64,000 nucleotides of DNA, taken from the NCBI GenBank assembly GCA_022824405.1, contig JAJDZZ010000074.1:1-64000 (forward strand), given 5' to 3'. The notes beneath the pieces were generated by a model. It worked only from the letters and a program-made list of their open reading frames with translations. It was not told the DNA's origin and searched no databases. Below, in pieces: positions 1-8,638 of the stretch. Source of the DNA: Opitutales bacterium. GTDB taxonomy: Bacteria; Verrucomicrobiota; Verrucomicrobiia; Opitutales; UBA2995. Made by a program: the position numbers and the translations under genes. The first letter of the stretch is position 1; every line of letters starts with the position of its first letter.

Positions 1-410
1 ATAATTCCAGTGCTTCTTCCGAGCGTCTCCAGTAGCCACCCGCGGGTTAGCACAATCACCCACGAGTTGCTTCTAATGCTTCCGAACGCTGCCATGCTTA
101 ACAAGTTTTATCAGATTCGGATTGAACGCATACCATCACAAGAAACACAAAAATTTTTTCTTGGATTAACCACAGGTTACATAGAATTACACGGTTAAGG
201 CGCCCCCGGCGCCCACTGGTAAAAATTTTGAGCGAGGCATACCCCCTCCCTACGAATTGGCGGGTTGGAAAACCCGCCCTCCGTTATTTGATCAGGATCA
301 AGATCACGATGATTTACTGCTCTCCAATCTTTCCTCTTTCCTCTTTCCTCTGGCGCCCCCGGTGCCTCTAAGTGTTTGACCCCTGTTGTGATTTTACGAA
401 TCATTTTTGC
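1..410. repeat. Left-edge spacer with interspersed repeat words
   Basis: No gene is supported here; nothing is recognised in positions 1-162. Positions 163-213 hold a degenerate copy of the 'AACCAC..' word found in other spacers, followed by a GGCGCC-CCC-GGCGCC hairpin (199-213). Positions 259-286 form a perfect 8-bp hairpin, GGCGGGTT-GGAA-AACCCGCC, followed by CTCCGTTA. Its loop and 3' flank are shared with a copy at 14654-14681 whose stem sequence is different. A 'GATCAGGATCAAGATCACGAT'-like stretch lies near 288-310. A pyrimidine run and a GGCGCC-CCC-GGTGCC hairpin (352-366) complete the spacer before the sulfatase. Confidence 0.6.
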
Positions 411-2306
411 ATGAACAAATGGGCTAATGGCGCTATTCCTTTTTGTGTTTTCCCGATCTTCCTGATGGCTGCTGCGGCATCCGCCCAGGCCGACAAGCCG
501 AACATTCTTTGGATTTACGCGGAGGACACTTCTCCCTGGATGGGTTGTTATGGTCATGAGGCAAACGCCGGGGCCACGCCCCATATCGATTCGCTGGCCG
601 AGCAAGGGGTGCTGTTCCGGCGGGCTTACGTCCCCGCCCCGGTGTGTTCGTCCTGCCGGTCGGCCATAATGGGGGGAATGAACCAGATTCGTTTCAATGC
701 GCACGAGCATCGCAGTTCCCGAGGGCCGGCCAAACTCTATTTGCCGGAGGGAATGAAACTTCTTCCCCAAATCATGATCCAACACGGTTACTCCACCTTC
801 AACCTGGGAAAAACCGATTATAATTTCGTGCTCAGCAACGATGAAATATTTTCTTTTCATCAACCCAGGAGGGAGCCGATTCCCTGGGAAAAAGTAAAAA
901 ACAGTCAGCCGTTCTTCGGGCAGATCCAGACGGCGGGAGGAAAGCAAAATACCAGCAACTGGCCGGCGGACCGAAGAACCGATCGCTCCGCCGTGACCGT
1001 GCCTCTCGATTATCCGGATAACGAAATTTACCGCGAAGTGGTGGCGGAGCATTACGACTCCATTCGCAAGGACGATGATTTTATCGGGGCAATACTGGAC
1101 GGCCTGAGAGCGAACGGATTGTGGGAGAACACCATTGTCGTATATTTCGGGGATCATGGGGCCAATAACCTGGTCCGGCACAAGCAGATGCCCACGGAAG
1201 GGGGGTTGCACGTGCCCTTCGTGCTTGCGGGACCCAAACAATGGGTTCCCTCGCAGATGGCGCGGGATGATTTGGTGGATATGCTGGATTTGTCTGCCAC
1301 TACCTTGACTTGGGCCGGTATTCCCATTCCCGAATCCTGGGAAGGCCGGGACCTATTCGCCGATGATTTCGAGCCGCGTCAATTCGTGGCGGCAGCCAAG
1401 GACCGACTGGATCACACCATCGACCGGGTGAGAACCATTCGCACGGAACGGTTTCGTTACACGCGAAATTACAAGCTCGATCGCATCTTTCTCCAACCCC
1501 AGTACCGGGACCGTCAACCCTACACGCAGAATCTCCACGAGTTGTACCAAAAGGGCAAATTATCGGCCCGCCATGCCGAAATCTATTTCGGCGAGAGGCC
1601 GGCGGAGGAATTGTACGACGTGGAGAAGGACCCGGCTCAGATGCACAACCTGGCCGGTAAACCGGCCTATGCCGTGGAGTTGGCGCGGCACCGCAAACTC
1701 CTCCATGACTGGTTGGCTAAAGGCGATTGGGGGGCCGGGGAAGAATCCCTCGGGGAATTGAAGTTTCAAGCGCAGGACCACAAGTGGGGAAAAGCCGTCA
1801 ATCAGGAATATGAACAGGTGCGCACCGACCAGGATGGAGACGGATTGTCCAGCGCCTGGGAAAAGATAAATGGTCGCGATCCACAGGACGGCAAACTGGA
1901 GTTTTATTTTGATAACGGTGGCTGGCAAACGGAAGGTTGGAAGGGGGAAGGCAACCTGGGTAATATTGCGGGCTATCTCGGGTACCTCGACTTTGATCTG
2001 GCCGATGGGAAAGGTTCACTCGTCCGCGATGGACTAGAGGTCGATGCGGCCAGGAATGCCAAGAAACTGGAGTTGAACCTGCGCGCTTCCACACCCCTTA
2101 TGGTCGCGTTGTCGGCCGAGAACGGCTCGGGTCGCATGGCCAGGGTGGCGGGTCCGTTGAAGGTAAAGGGAGGGGATGACTTTGCCTCGTATGCCTTTGA
2201 CTTGTCCTCCAATCCTCATTGGAGCGGGCACATTCGAAAATTGCGCATCGATTTCCAGGGTGAACCGGGCGCCTTCATCGAGGTCGATTCGATAGTGGCC
2301 GATTAA
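411..2306 (+). CDS. Secreted sulfatase, heparan-N-sulfatase-like, with C-terminal extension
   Basis: Type I sulfatase of the alkaline-phosphatase superfamily, hydrolysing sulfate esters or N-sulfates outside the cytoplasm. A GTG at 372 would extend the frame, but the ATG at 411 gives a clean signal peptide (N-K-W..., hydrophobic stretch, A-S-A-Q-A), so the product is about 631 aa. The metal-binding start N-I-L-W-I-Y-A-E-D and the later F-G-D-H-G are present. The catalytic segment near residue 79 reads C-S-S-C-R instead of the usual C-x-P-S-R. The cysteine to be converted to formylglycine is kept, but the proline and serine are not. From about residue 470 there is an extra region with a D-Q-D-G-D-G-L-S calcium-loop-like motif and a beta-rich tail, perhaps carbohydrate-binding. 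It precedes three sulfur-related genes after 45 bp and may share their transcript. The natural substrate cannot be read from sequence. Confidence 0.85.
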   Translation: MNKWANGAIPFCVFPIFLMAAAASAQADKPNILWIYAEDTSPWMGCYGHEANAGATPHIDSLAEQGVLFRRAYVPAPVCSSCRSAIMGGMNQIRFNAHEHRSSRGPAKLYLPEGMKLLPQIMIQHGYSTFNLGKTDYNFVLSNDEIFSFHQPRREPIPWEKVKNSQPFFGQIQTAGGKQNTSNWPADRRTDRSAVTVPLDYPDNEIYREVVAEHYDSIRKDDDFIGAILDGLRANGLWENTIVVYFGDHGANNLVRHKQMPTEGGLHVPFVLAGPKQWVPSQMARDDLVDMLDLSATTLTWAGIPIPESWEGRDLFADDFEPRQFVAAAKDRLDHTIDRVRTIRTERFRYTRNYKLDRIFLQPQYRDRQPYTQNLHELYQKGKLSARHAEIYFGERPAEELYDVEKDPAQMHNLAGKPAYAVELARHRKLLHDWLAKGDWGAGEESLGELKFQAQDHKWGKAVNQEYEQVRTDQDGDGLSSAWEKINGRDPQDGKLEFYFDNGGWQTEGWKGEGNLGNIAGYLGYLDFDLADGKGSLVRDGLEVDAARNAKKLELNLRASTPLMVALSAENGSGRMARVAGPLKVKGGDDFASYAFDLSSNPHWSGHIRKLRIDFQGEPGAFIEVDSIVAD

Positions 2307-2351
2307 GCGGCTCCTAACCCATTGCAACAACAGTAAAACGAGGAGATTACC

Positions 2352-2666
2352 ATGGAAGCGTCAGAATTCAAAGTTGCCCAGGCTCTTGGGGCCACCGGGA
2401 ATACAACCGATCTCACGGATCGTGAAAAACACCTCATCGGGTTGGGGGTCGTGCTGACCCGCGGATGCCAGTTTTGCACGGGCAGACGTATGGAGGATGC
2501 TCTCAAAGCCGGAATTCCTTACCAAACGATTCGGGCCGCGGTGGATTTGTCGGCTGCGGTCAACGCGGGGGTCGTTTTGCGAACCGCCATAGAGGGGGCG
2601 GCAAAAAACAGGGTCGAAGAGATCTGTCAGGATGACGCCTGCGCGGTGGGTGTGACGGGTTCCTGA
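2352..2666 (+). CDS. AhpD-like / carboxymuconolactone decarboxylase-family protein
   Basis: Small all-helical protein (104 aa) of the AhpD-like family, whose members use a C-x-x-C pair for thiol-disulfide or peroxide chemistry. The sequence shows C-Q-F-C-T-G-R-R followed by an A-L-K-A-G helix and an A-A-V-N-A-G-V stretch typical of the fold. The histidine that normally lies four residues after the second cysteine is an arginine, so classical AhpD peroxidase chemistry is doubtful. A strong ribosome binding site (GAGGAG, 6 nt upstream) fixes the start. It sits between a sulfatase and a cysteine-synthase-like gene, 24 bp from the latter. A redox or sulfur-relay role is an inference from this context. 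Confidence 0.75.
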   Translation: MEASEFKVAQALGATGNTTDLTDREKHLIGLGVVLTRGCQFCTGRRMEDALKAGIPYQTIRAAVDLSAAVNAGVVLRTAIEGAAKNRVEEICQDDACAVGVTGS

Positions 2667-2690
2667 ATACTCAGGGAAAAATACTTTATC

Positions 2691-3704
2691 ATGAGCACAG
2701 CGACAGTGGGAGGACCGATTCCCAATTCCGGGACCTCTGCGCATCTCGCCAGGGTCTACAACGACATTTTCGAGATGTTGCCCAACGTGGACAATCCATC
2801 CCCGATGGTCCGCATCAATCGCCTGAATCCCGTTAAATCCTTTCAACTGTTTGCCAAGCTGGAATGGTTGAATCCGCTGGGCTCGGTCAAGGACCGGGCC
2901 GCTTGGCAGATGATCCGTGATTTGGAAGAGCGGGGTGAATTAGGAGATGGCCGCGGCATTGTGGAACCCACCTCCGGCAATACCGGAATCAGCCTGGCCG
3001 CCTTGGCCGGAGCGCGCGGTTATCATACCAGGGCAGTAGTCCCCAACAAGGTCCCCAAGGAAAAAAAGATCCTCTTGAAGATATTCGGCGCCGAACTCGA
3101 CGTGGTAAACGACGCACTTTGCCCTGCCCCGGGTCTGGGAGACGGATCCATCAACCTGGCCAAGACCCATGCCAAAGCGTCGCGGGACAAATACGCAATG
3201 CCCAACCAGTACGAGAACCAGAAAAACGTGGAGGCGCATTTGCAAACCACCGGTCCGGAGATATGGAAGCAGACCGAAGGCAAGGTGACCCACGTGTTTA
3301 CCTCGCTCGGAACGTGTGGAACCGTGACCGGCCTTTCCCGCTACCTGAAGGAAAAGGATGCCAATATCCGCATTTATGCCGTGCAACCGACGGAGGGTCA
3401 CGATGTTCCCGGCCTGCGCAATATCAGCCAATTGGCGGCCTCCAAATTATTCGATCCCTCCCTGATCGACGAAATACTGGAAATCGACTACGAATTGGCT
3501 TACACCCGCGCTCTGGAACTATGCCAGAAGGAAGGCCTCATGGCCGGGCCCAGCAGCGGATTAATCTTCGAGGGGGCGATGCGCATTCTGGAAAGGGAAC
3601 GGAAGGGATGCGGGGTCATGATCTTTTGCGACAACATTTTCAAATATGCCTCCAACATGGCTCACCACTTGAAGCATTTGGGGGAGGGACTCGATCCCCG
3701 GTAA
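2691..3704 (+). CDS. PLP-dependent cysteine synthase family protein
   Basis: Fold-type II PLP enzyme of the cysteine synthase/cystathionine beta-synthase family (337 aa). The Schiff-base lysine is seen in G-S-V-K-D-R (K67), the substrate-binding loop in P-T-S-G-N-T-G-I-S, the glycine-rich phosphate loop in S-L-G-T-C-G-T-V-T-G, and the C-terminal serine motif in G-P-S-S-G. These enzymes normally form cysteine from an activated serine and sulfide, thiosulfate or another sulfur donor. A two-domain rhodanese lies 52 bp downstream in the same direction, which suggests the pair handles reduced sulfur such as thiosulfate or persulfide. Whether this is CysK-like, CysM-like or CBS-like cannot be decided from the sequence alone. 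The ribosome binding site is weak. Confidence 0.85.
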   Translation: MSTATVGGPIPNSGTSAHLARVYNDIFEMLPNVDNPSPMVRINRLNPVKSFQLFAKLEWLNPLGSVKDRAAWQMIRDLEERGELGDGRGIVEPTSGNTGISLAALAGARGYHTRAVVPNKVPKEKKILLKIFGAELDVVNDALCPAPGLGDGSINLAKTHAKASRDKYAMPNQYENQKNVEAHLQTTGPEIWKQTEGKVTHVFTSLGTCGTVTGLSRYLKEKDANIRIYAVQPTEGHDVPGLRNISQLAASKLFDPSLIDEILEIDYELAYTRALELCQKEGLMAGPSSGLIFEGAMRILERERKGCGVMIFCDNIFKYASNMAHHLKHLGEGLDPR

Positions 3705-3756
3705 CCTCAACCCAATTTTATTAACCCCATCTTTAAAAATCAGGAAGGAATACACC

Positions 3757-4602
3757 ATGAATCAATATGCTCATCCGGAAATGCTCGTCACCACCGATTG
3801 GGTGAACGAGCGCCTCAACGACCCCAAGGTCAAACTCGTCGAAATCGACGTCGATACCCAGGCTTATGAAGCGGGACATATCCCGGGATCGGTCGGATTC
3901 AACTGGCAAACCCAATTGCAGGATCAGGTTGTGCGGGACATCATAAGCAAGGAGGATTTCGAACAATTGCTGGGGGAATCCGGCATCGAAAAGGACGATA
4001 CGGTGATCGCCTATGGCGACAACAACAACTGGTTTGCCGCCTATGGTCTTTGGATCTTCAAAATTTACGGACACGCGGATGTCCGACTTATGGACGGAGG
4101 CCGCCTCAAGTGGTTGAACGAGGACGACAAGGAACTGGTGACTACCCCGACCGAGGTCACCCCGACCACTTATCGGGCCAGCGATGCCGATGAATCCCTG
4201 CGGGCCTTCCTGGTCGACGCCATGGAGGTGTCCAAGTCGGGCAGTGAAAACCTGGTAGACGTGCGCAGTCCGGACGAATTTACCGGGAAGATTCTGGCCC
4301 CTCCCGGCCTTCCCGAGACTTGTCAGCGGGGAGGTCACATACCGGGCGCAAAAAACGTGCCTTGGGTAACAGCCGTAGCGGAGGACGGCACCTTCAAATC
4401 GGTCGAAGAATTGCGCAAAATCTATATTGAGGACCAGGGTGTGACCCCGGATAAACCGACCATCGCCTATTGCCGCATCGGAGAGCGATCGAGCCATACG
4501 TGGTTTGCCCTGAAGTATTTGCTGGGCCTGGAAAACGTCCGAAATTACGACGGTAGCTGGACCGAATACGGCAACCTGGTAAACGCCCCGGTAGAAAAAT
4601 AG
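3757..4602 (+). CDS. sseA: Thiosulfate/3-mercaptopyruvate sulfurtransferase, two rhodanese domains
   Basis: Tandem rhodanese of 281 aa, the usual length for SseA/thiosulfate sulfurtransferases, which move sulfane sulfur to cyanide, thiols or acceptor proteins. The N-terminal domain (about 10-125) is the inactive structural one. The C-terminal domain (about 160-275) carries the active-site loop C-R-I-G-E-R-S with the catalytic Cys239, preceded by D-V-R-S-P-D-E-F and G-H-I-P-G-A. C-R-I-G-E-R is typical of thiosulfate-type rather than 3-mercaptopyruvate-type enzymes. A ribosome binding site AAGGA lies 7 nt before the ATG. It is the last gene of the run that starts with the sulfatase or the AhpD-like gene. 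No signal peptide is seen, so it is probably cytoplasmic. Confidence 0.9.
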   Translation: MNQYAHPEMLVTTDWVNERLNDPKVKLVEIDVDTQAYEAGHIPGSVGFNWQTQLQDQVVRDIISKEDFEQLLGESGIEKDDTVIAYGDNNNWFAAYGLWIFKIYGHADVRLMDGGRLKWLNEDDKELVTTPTEVTPTTYRASDADESLRAFLVDAMEVSKSGSENLVDVRSPDEFTGKILAPPGLPETCQRGGHIPGAKNVPWVTAVAEDGTFKSVEELRKIYIEDQGVTPDKPTIAYCRIGERSSHTWFALKYLLGLENVRNYDGSWTEYGNLVNAPVEK

Positions 4603-4642
4603 AGCCCAATCTCATTCGCTCGGTAAGTGAGACATGCGGGCT
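4603..4642. terminator. Possible bidirectional stem-loop between convergent genes
   Basis: AGCCC (4603-4607) pairs with GGGCT (4638-4642), and inside it CTCA pairs with TGAG. It lies between the stop of the sulfurtransferase and the 3' end of the minus-strand sulfatase. There is no clear U tract, so only a weak terminator call is made. Confidence 0.35.
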
Positions 4643-4667
4643 AAGGTATTCTTTCCCTGGAGGTGCG

Positions 4668-6464
4668 TTAATTCAACCGACTTAACTCGACTTCCTTTAC
4701 TTCCATTCCGGCTTTTCCAGGTATATCCGTTAAGCGGATACGTGCCGACTTATAACCAGATTTTATTTCTAACCGCCCTAAGGGTAGTCGCTTCCAGGGT
4801 TTGCTTTCATACTTGGTGGCTTCGCCGTCCAGTATAAAGGGTTGGGAATACGGCTCAGGGTCAAAAGCTTCATTTATCGAAAAATGCAATTTTTGACCAT
4901 CCACTTCGAAGTAGCCTTTCACGCCCAGGTCTTCTTCGGGAATGCAGTAGAGTAGGGTGGCCGCATAGGTAGCGTCGTCCACGACATCCAAATTCCACTG
5001 AGCATAGGCATTTGAATCTGTCCAATCGTTTATCCAGTGGCCGGTGAAACCGGCATGATAGTTATAGTCGATGCCTTGGCCTTTGGGAACGGATAAATTG
5101 GAATCGTGCCCCTTGAGCACAACCAGGGATTGTCCTTCATGCCCTACAGGGATGGGGGCTTCTACCCCGATGGATGGTATGGATGACAAGGTTTCCTCGA
5201 AATGGGCACTGAGTTTTCGAAGAACGTCCGGGTATTGTTTGACGAGATTGTTGAATTGCCGCACGTCCGCTTGAATGTCGTATAAACTCCATCGACCTCT
5301 GTCCTTAACGGCAGTCCAGCGGTTTGTATGAACGACGCCATTTTCACGGATCCTCTCTTCATCTCGATAACCAAAGGAAATCAGCAAGCGATCCTGCCAC
5401 TTCGCCTTGGGGTCCTTGAGGAGAGCGGCAAAGCTTTGACCGTCCAAATCCAGGGATTCCGTTCCGGTCAGGTCACAGAGTTCCGCCAGGGTCGGAAGCA
5501 GATCGATATGGGAAAGCGGTTGGGTTACGGTATGGGGTTTGAGTTTGCCCTGCCACCGGATAAAGGCCGGAACTCGAATGCCTCCATCGTAGAGGTTGCT
5601 TTTTTTGCCTCTCAAGCCGGAGTTGTAGCGCCAGGTATTGGGTCCGTTGTCGGTTATGAAAATGACAATCGTGTTATCGACCTGGTCCTTTTCTTCGAGA
5701 AACCGGAGAACACGGGCCATCTGATCGTCGATTGCTTTTATCATGCCATAGATGACCGATTCCCAGCGACCGATGTTTCTTTTATAAAACGGTTTCCAAT
5801 AATCCTCGGAGACCAGTCCCGGAGTATGGGGTGCATTGTAGGGAAGGTAGCAGAAAAAGGGTTGATCCTCATCAATCCGGTCTTCCATCCAGTCTATCGC
5901 CGCATCGGTCAGGATATCGGTAATGTAGCCGTCATACCTTTGGTTGGTGTCATTGTGGGTAAGCACCGGATTGTAATATTCCCGCCAAACGCCGCCAAGA
6001 AAACCCAGAAATTCGTCGAAGCCCTGGCCATTGGGCGTTTCGGGATAGACTGCGCCGTTGTGCCATTTCCCAAAGCAACCGGTTTTATAACCATTCTGCT
6101 GCATCAGCTCGGCGAGGGTGGTTTCTTCGGGATCGATAACCTCCTGCCGATGAGAAACGCCAAACGCTCCTGTGCGGAGGTGATACCTGCCTGTCAAAAG
6201 GCTGGCACGGGTGGGAGCGCACACCGGGCTTACATAAAAGCGGTCCAACCGCACCCCTTGTTTCCCCAGCGAATCCATGGTTGGGGTAGAGAGGAGGGGA
6301 TTCCCATGCAGGGAGAGGTCTCCATAACCCTGGTCATCCGTCAGAAAAAACAGAACATTAGGCCGTTGGTTTTGGGCTGAAATTTCCGCAATACAAAGAC
6401 CCGCAACAAGGATTGCGAACCAGAGATGGCAGCGAAGTCCGATAGAAGGTCTTTTCATAGTCAT
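4668..6464 (-). CDS. Secreted arylsulfatase (type I)
   Basis: Canonical type I sulfatase (598 aa) with an N-terminal signal peptide (basic start, hydrophobic stretch ending A-E-I-S-A-Q). The metal-binding pair is in L-T-D-D-Q-G-Y-G-D (D43, D44). The formylglycine motif is C-A-P-T-R with Cys82 followed by A-S-L-L-T-G. F-I-T-D-N-G and a later K-K-S-N-L-Y-D-G-G-I segment fit arylsulfatase A-type enzymes. The last 150 or so residues form the usual C-terminal subdomain and possibly an added beta domain. Its ATG overlaps the stop codon of the upstream PhoD-like gene (ATGA, 4 bp), so the two are translationally coupled. The likely role is desulfation of an imported or extracellular glycan; the sugar is not identifiable. 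Confidence 0.9.
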   Translation of the reverse strand: MTMKRPSIGLRCHLWFAILVAGLCIAEISAQNQRPNVLFFLTDDQGYGDLSLHGNPLLSTPTMDSLGKQGVRLDRFYVSPVCAPTRASLLTGRYHLRTGAFGVSHRQEVIDPEETTLAELMQQNGYKTGCFGKWHNGAVYPETPNGQGFDEFLGFLGGVWREYYNPVLTHNDTNQRYDGYITDILTDAAIDWMEDRIDEDQPFFCYLPYNAPHTPGLVSEDYWKPFYKRNIGRWESVIYGMIKAIDDQMARVLRFLEEKDQVDNTIVIFITDNGPNTWRYNSGLRGKKSNLYDGGIRVPAFIRWQGKLKPHTVTQPLSHIDLLPTLAELCDLTGTESLDLDGQSFAALLKDPKAKWQDRLLISFGYRDEERIRENGVVHTNRWTAVKDRGRWSLYDIQADVRQFNNLVKQYPDVLRKLSAHFEETLSSIPSIGVEAPIPVGHEGQSLVVLKGHDSNLSVPKGQGIDYNYHAGFTGHWINDWTDSNAYAQWNLDVVDDATYAATLLYCIPEEDLGVKGYFEVDGQKLHFSINEAFDPEPYSQPFILDGEATKYESKPWKRLPLGRLEIKSGYKSARIRLTDIPGKAGMEVKEVELSRLN

Positions 6465-7900
6465 CGACGGTCGAAAGTATATTCATAGGCAACACTTCCA
6501 TCGACGCGATGGTATCTGAAAGTCAAATTAGACTTCTCTTTTCCCTGTTTGATTTCGCCACTGAGGAATCCCCCTATGATGGCCAGGTATTGATGCTCTT
6601 CGGTTCTCAGGTCCGGGCTGAAGCCACCTGCGTGCGCTTCCGATGAGGCCCCGGAGGAAAATTCGTGGACTCCCGTTTCCTTATCGATGCTGTGGAATTG
6701 CCAGTGCCGGTCGCCGCAGATGGCAATGACATTGTTATCCGCACAAAATTTTCGGATCTCGTCCCCTTCGTAAGACCAGTTGGCATTTGCGTAATTATCC
6801 CATTTGTTCTCTCTGTCGGGTCCGACGACTGGGGTGGGTGTGAACAAAACCTTAAACGGAGCGTCCGAGGCAAGCGCCTCTTCCTTGAACCATGCCAATT
6901 GTTCCGGTCCCCAAATGCTTTTGTCCGGGCCGTCCGGCTTATTATTGGGGCTCCGGTAGTCACGGCCTTCCACGATCCAGAAATGGAGATCCTTACTCCA
7001 GCGGCGGCTGCGATAGGTGGGATGTCCGATGGGCACTTGCTCGCGGAATATGGAGAGGCCTTTGGTCCAGGACAGCTTGCCTGCTTTGTCACCGGGAACG
7101 CTGTCGTTGGTGACGGTATCATGGTCGTCTTTGATGAAGAAACTGGGGACTTGCCGATGGAATTCCACGATATCCGAGCAGCCATACCAACGGTTCCAAT
7201 GAAATCGGGCCAACTCTGGTGTGCGGGCATCGACGTCCCCTCCTGTGCTATGCTTGTCGTAGTAAACAATGTCTCCCAGGTGGACGAAAAAGGCAGGATC
7301 GAGCCCCAGCATATGATCATAGATCCGGAGTCCGGCTGTACCCTTGTCGCGTGTTTTCCAACTCTGGCAGGTGGTGACGACAAAGCGCAAGGGTTGGCTT
7401 TGAACAGCGCCGGGTGCAGTCTTGAAGGATCCGGAAAGGATCTGCCCCGGTTTACCGCTTACAGACCGGCTTTCGATTTTCAATTCGTAGTGTTGGTCGG
7501 GTCTCAGATTCTCAAGGGTGACCTGCCGTGTAAAGTCGCGGTCGGGATCCACCGAAAGCCAATCGGACTGCGTCTTATTATTCGAACGACTTTCAGGCCA
7601 CCAGCTTAGCCTGATGCTTCCTTCCATACCCGTCAAACTTCCTTCCATGTCGGCAATCGTGGCCCCCTCAGGCAGTTGCTTCTCGCCGAACTCGCCGACG
7701 TCGAACTCACGATCCGTCGTGCCGAGCCACTCCAACCCATTCCATTTTGGCTCGGTTTGTTCCGTCAACCTTAACCAAACAATGGTCGAATCTGCGGTTG
7801 TTTCGCCGATCTTGATTCCGTTGCCGAAATAAGGTTGGGCATCGGTCAGGTCGATCGCGGCGAAAAGCGAAACCGTAAAAAGTGCTAGGCGGATCTTCAT
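6461..7900 (-). CDS. Secreted PhoD-like metallophosphatase
   Basis: PhoD-like phosphatase/phosphodiesterase of about 479 aa. A longer frame opens at 7945, but the ATG at 7900 has AGGAG 7 nt upstream and starts a signal peptide (M-K-I-R-L-A-L-F-T-V..., ending T-D-A-Q). After an N-terminal beta domain (about residues 20-160) come the metal-binding signatures: V-T-T-C-Q-S-W, H-L-G-D-I-V-Y-Y-D, K-D-D-H-D-T and C-G-D-R-H-W-Q-F. PhoD enzymes use Fe/Ca centres to release phosphate from mono- or diesters outside the cytoplasm. It overlaps the downstream sulfatase by 4 bp and lies 59 bp below the response regulator, so kinase, regulator, phosphatase and sulfatase probably form one operon. A substrate carrying both phosphate and sulfate is one inference. 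Confidence 0.85.
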   Translation of the reverse strand: MKIRLALFTVSLFAAIDLTDAQPYFGNGIKIGETTADSTIVWLRLTEQTEPKWNGLEWLGTTDREFDVGEFGEKQLPEGATIADMEGSLTGMEGSIRLSWWPESRSNNKTQSDWLSVDPDRDFTRQVTLENLRPDQHYELKIESRSVSGKPGQILSGSFKTAPGAVQSQPLRFVVTTCQSWKTRDKGTAGLRIYDHMLGLDPAFFVHLGDIVYYDKHSTGGDVDARTPELARFHWNRWYGCSDIVEFHRQVPSFFIKDDHDTVTNDSVPGDKAGKLSWTKGLSIFREQVPIGHPTYRSRRWSKDLHFWIVEGRDYRSPNNKPDGPDKSIWGPEQLAWFKEEALASDAPFKVLFTPTPVVGPDRENKWDNYANANWSYEGDEIRKFCADNNVIAICGDRHWQFHSIDKETGVHEFSSGASSEAHAGGFSPDLRTEEHQYLAIIGGFLSGEIKQGKEKSNLTFRYHRVDGSVAYEYTFDRR

Positions 7901-7959
7901 TTCAATCTCCTGGTCCGTGTATAAGGAATTTTTGGGACGCCACAACAGGCCATGGGTGT

Positions 7960-8631
7960 TTATACTTCTTTTCCTGGAGCAAAGAGGCCCAGGCGAAAAG
8001 CTTTGGCGACAGCGGAGGGCGCGTTTTGGACATGTAGCTTTTCGTAGATGTGAGCCACGTGGGTTACTACGGTGGTGGTAGAAATGCCCAGTTGGTTGGC
8101 TATTTCCTTTTTGACAAGACCCTGCGCCAGCAGAGTCAGGACCTCCATTTCCCGCTCGGTGATTTCTCGATTAATTCTTTTCCGGGGAAGGGTTGATTTC
8201 AGGGTTTCCAGAACAAATTTTGCCACGCTGGCATCCAGGGTTGCGCCTCCATTTGAAACGGTACGGATTCCTTCCTTGATTTGATTCAGGGAGGAGGACT
8301 TTATGAGGTAGCCCGAGGCGCCGCGGGTGATGGCTCGAAGAATATCCGCTTCCCTGTCGGACTGGGTGAGGATAATGATTTTAGAGCCTGGCACGTATTC
8401 CTTAAACCACCTGATGGAATCGAGGCCGTTCATGCCCGGCAGTTTCAGGTCCAATAGAATAATATCGGGAATTTCTGTCAGGGGACAATTCTGCATGCTC
8501 CGCAAGGCCCTTTCCGCTGTTCCGAACTGGCCGTTCAGTTCCATGTCCGGTTCCCTGTTCAAAGCCATCTCAACGACTTCCCGGTAATCGGGATGGTCTT
8601 CGACAAGCGTTATTCTGATATTATTTTTCAT
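7960..8631 (-). CDS. LuxR/NarL-family response regulator
   Basis: Two-domain response regulator of 223 aa. The receiver domain (about 5-125) has the acidic pocket E-D-H near residue 11, the phosphorylated aspartate D61 in L-L-D-L-K-L-P-G, the threonine in I-L-T-Q-S, and the lysine in G-Y-L-I-K. The C-terminal LuxR-type helix-turn-helix (about 155-215) reads L-T-L-L-A-Q-G-L-V-K-K-E-I-A-N-Q-L and V-V-T-H-V. It starts 7 bp after the stop of the histidine kinase and is surely its partner. Probable targets are the sulfatase/phosphatase genes downstream and the divergent TonB receptor, but this is inferred only from position. Confidence 0.93.
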   Translation of the reverse strand: MKNNIRITLVEDHPDYREVVEMALNREPDMELNGQFGTAERALRSMQNCPLTEIPDIILLDLKLPGMNGLDSIRWFKEYVPGSKIIILTQSDREADILRAITRGASGYLIKSSSLNQIKEGIRTVSNGGATLDASVAKFVLETLKSTLPRKRINREITEREMEVLTLLAQGLVKKEIANQLGISTTTVVTHVAHIYEKLHVQNAPSAVAKAFRLGLFAPGKEV

Positions 8632-8638
8632 GGGGTTT

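Noticed and set aside
10-198. 62-codon frame at the left edge
   Set aside because: Ends in the repeat region, starts near the window border and has no recognisable features.
195-1241. 348-codon frame on the minus strand
   Set aside because: Antisense to the first sulfatase, begins in repeat DNA and shows no protein-family features.
5328-6380. Long open frame (350 codons) on the plus strand opposite the sulfatase
   Set aside because: It lies fully antisense to a sulfatase with intact motifs, has no recognisable domain, and reflects codon bias of the real gene.
6665-7609. 314-codon frame on the plus strand
   Set aside because: Mirror image of the PhoD-like gene, whose signal peptide, ribosome binding site and metal motifs are clear.
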